Assembly (NCBI GenBank): GCA_028288905.1
Contig: JAQGHJ010000195.1
Span: forward strand, 1-7,129
Length of the DNA stretch: 7,129 nucleotides
Source: Phycisphaerales bacterium
GTDB taxonomy: Bacteria; Planctomycetota; Phycisphaerae; Tepidisphaerales; Tepidisphaeraceae
Direction of reading: 5' to 3'
Below, one piece after another: positions 6,108-7,129 of this stretch. The notes below the pieces were generated by a model, which was given only the letters and a program-made list of their open reading frames with translations, made no database searches and was not told where the DNA came from. Position 1 is the stretch's first letter, and each line of letters begins with the position of its first letter. The position numbers and the translations under genes are program-made.

Positions 6108-7046
6108 ATGCCTCTCGTCAGCGTCATGATCGCCTGCCGGAACGGCGAGCCGTTCGTCGGCCCGGCCGTCCGGTCCGTGTTGGATCAGCAGGGCGTTGAC
6201 CTCGAGGTGGTGTTCGTCGACGACGGCTCGACCGACACGTCGCGCCAGACCGTGCTGGCGATCGGCGACCCCCGCGTCCGCGTGGTCGACGGCCCGCGGA
6301 CCGGCGTGGCAGCCGCCACGAACGCTGCGCTCGCCCAGTGCCGGGGCGACCTGATTGCCCGGTGCGACGCGGACGACCTGTACGTGCCCGGCCGGCTCGC
6401 CTGGCAGGTCGACTGGCTGGCCGCACGCCCCGAGTTCGACGCCGTCTGCGGCCGGTTCGAGATGATGGACCGCAAGGGCACCACCCTCAACGCCGTCGGC
6501 GGGGGCGGCGCGGGCGAGGAGGTCACTCAAGAACTGGCCGCAGGCGTCACCCGCACCCACCTGAACACGTGGCTGATCCGCGGGGACGTGCTCCGCGCCC
6601 TCGGCGGGTGCCGGCCGTACTTCAAGGTCGGCGAGGACATCGACCTGATGCTCCGGTTCCCGCCCCGGCACCGGGTCGGGTACGAGCCACGCATCTGCTA
6701 CCGATACCGGCTGCACGAAGGGACCACCGTACACGCGTTCGCCGACAACCGCCGGGCGTTTCTAGAGGAGCAGGCCAAGCGGTTCCTAAAGCAACGCCTA
6801 GAGACGGGGACCGACGACCTGGAACAAGGCCACCCGCCGCCGCTGCCGGAGGCCGCGGCGGACGGCAAATTGTTCCTGGCCAAGGATCAGATCCAGCAGG
6901 TGCTGATCGGCCGGGCGTGGGCCGAGCACCGCGGCGGGCAGAAGAAGCGGGCGATCAAAACGGGTGTCAAAGCGGTGATGACAAAGCCGACGAGCGGGCC
7001 GGCGTGGCGGTGCCTCGCGGCCCTGGTGGTGAAGAAGCCGGCGTAG
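6108..7046 (+). CDS. Glycosyltransferase family 2 (GT-A fold) with TPR-like C-terminal tail
   Basis: A GT2 transferase of 312 residues. ATG 6108 gives MPLVSVMIACRNGEPFVGPA; the frame is open back to 5784, but that extension overlaps the previous gene and reads through repeats. Motifs: FVDDGSTDTS (36-45), metal site RCDADD (85-90), the LNTWLIRGDVLRALGG block (152-167), and VGEDIDLMLRF (174-184) with E176, D177 and D179, then YRYRLHEGTTV (198-208). It lacks the WRP motif of the two preceding genes and has a Pro-rich linker near 242-249 instead. The tail keeps G277, A282, A289, P294 and W300 at TPR spacing. Compared with its neighbours it has CRNG rather than VYNxG in the first loop, so it is a more distant paralogue. 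It is the last gene before a large inverted repeat, possibly the end of the transcription unit. Substrate is unknown. Confidence 0.92.
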   Translation: MPLVSVMIACRNGEPFVGPAVRSVLDQQGVDLEVVFVDDGSTDTSRQTVLAIGDPRVRVVDGPRTGVAAATNAALAQCRGDLIARCDADDLYVPGRLAWQVDWLAARPEFDAVCGRFEMMDRKGTTLNAVGGGGAGEEVTQELAAGVTRTHLNTWLIRGDVLRALGGCRPYFKVGEDIDLMLRFPPRHRVGYEPRICYRYRLHEGTTVHAFADNRRAFLEEQAKRFLKQRLETGTDDLEQGHPPPLPEAAADGKLFLAKDQIQQVLIGRAWAEHRGGQKKRAIKTGVKAVMTKPTSGPAWRCLAALVVKKPA

Positions 7047-7057
7047 GGCCGGCTGGT

Positions 7058-7129
7058 TGTGGTGCCGGCTCTCCAGCCGGCACGTCTGAACAAACTTTCC
7101 GACGGGCAGGCTGGAGAGCCGGCACCACA
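7058..7129. repeat. Large inverted repeat after the last GT gene (possible terminator-like stem)
   Basis: The 21-nt arms 7058-7078 and 7109-7129 are perfectly complementary. Pairing continues inward, with two mismatches, to 7086/7101, giving 29-nt arms with 27 pairs around a 14-nt loop. The right arm reaches the window end, so the repeat may be longer. GCCGGCTGG at 7048-7056 can also pair with CCAGCCGGC at 7073-7081, giving a competing smaller hairpin. It begins 11 nt after the stop codon. A T-run, if any, would lie outside the window. GTGCCGGCTCTCCAGCC is a repeat type I recall from planctomycete spacers; a role in transcription termination is inference. Confidence 0.8.

Noticed and set aside
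7058..7129. Inverted repeat as insertion-sequence ends
   Set aside because: Only 14 to 30 nt separate the arms, leaving no room for a transposase; no transposase gene is seen in the window.

Overview
The window is a high-GC, single-strand run of six genes that looks like part of a cell-surface polysaccharide (O-antigen or capsule type) locus. The first is an ABC-transporter ATPase with a carbohydrate-binding-type tail, cut at its 5' end by the window edge. It is followed by one GT4 glycosyltransferase and four GT2 glycosyltransferases. No tRNA, rRNA, CRISPR array, transposase or integrase is visible. The strong G/C preference at third codon positions, the lack of Shine-Dalgarno sequences, and the spacer repeats (CACGGAGG-type, CACGGGTT/AACCCGTG-type, TTCATCC-type, GCCGGCTCTCCAGCC-type) all recall planctomycetes, most of all Gemmataceae. 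That placement is inferred from memory of such genomes, not from a search.

Layout: 3-1301 Wzt-like ABC ATPase (partial). 1302-1513 spacer bounded by two inverted copies of a 34-nt repeat. 1514-2785 GT4 glycosyltransferase. 2786-2986 spacer with one GC-rich hairpin. 2987-3877 GT2. 3878-3971 short spacer with a strong hairpin. 3972-4895 GT2. 4896-4986 short GC-rich spacer. 4987-5937 GT2. 5938-6107 spacer with a 30-bp inverted repeat and a heptanucleotide tract. 6108-7046 GT2. 7047-7129 large inverted repeat running to the window end.

Likely joint role: the glycosyltransferases add successive sugars to a lipid-linked glycan on the cytoplasmic side of the inner membrane. The ABC ATPase, with a permease presumably encoded upstream of the window, exports the finished chain, and its C-terminal domain would recognise the chain end. 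Donor and acceptor sugars cannot be read from the sequence.

The most interesting protein-level observation is that all four GT2 enzymes, which differ in their catalytic halves, end in the same short tail with exact tetratricopeptide-repeat (TPR) spacing. The most interesting DNA-level observation is that five of the spacers, including the one at the window end, carry an inverted repeat or hairpin, mostly of unrelated sequence; the sixth (4896-4986) has only a possible degraded copy. I do not see a clearly undescribed defence, mobile or regulatory system here; the gene content itself is ordinary for a glycan locus.
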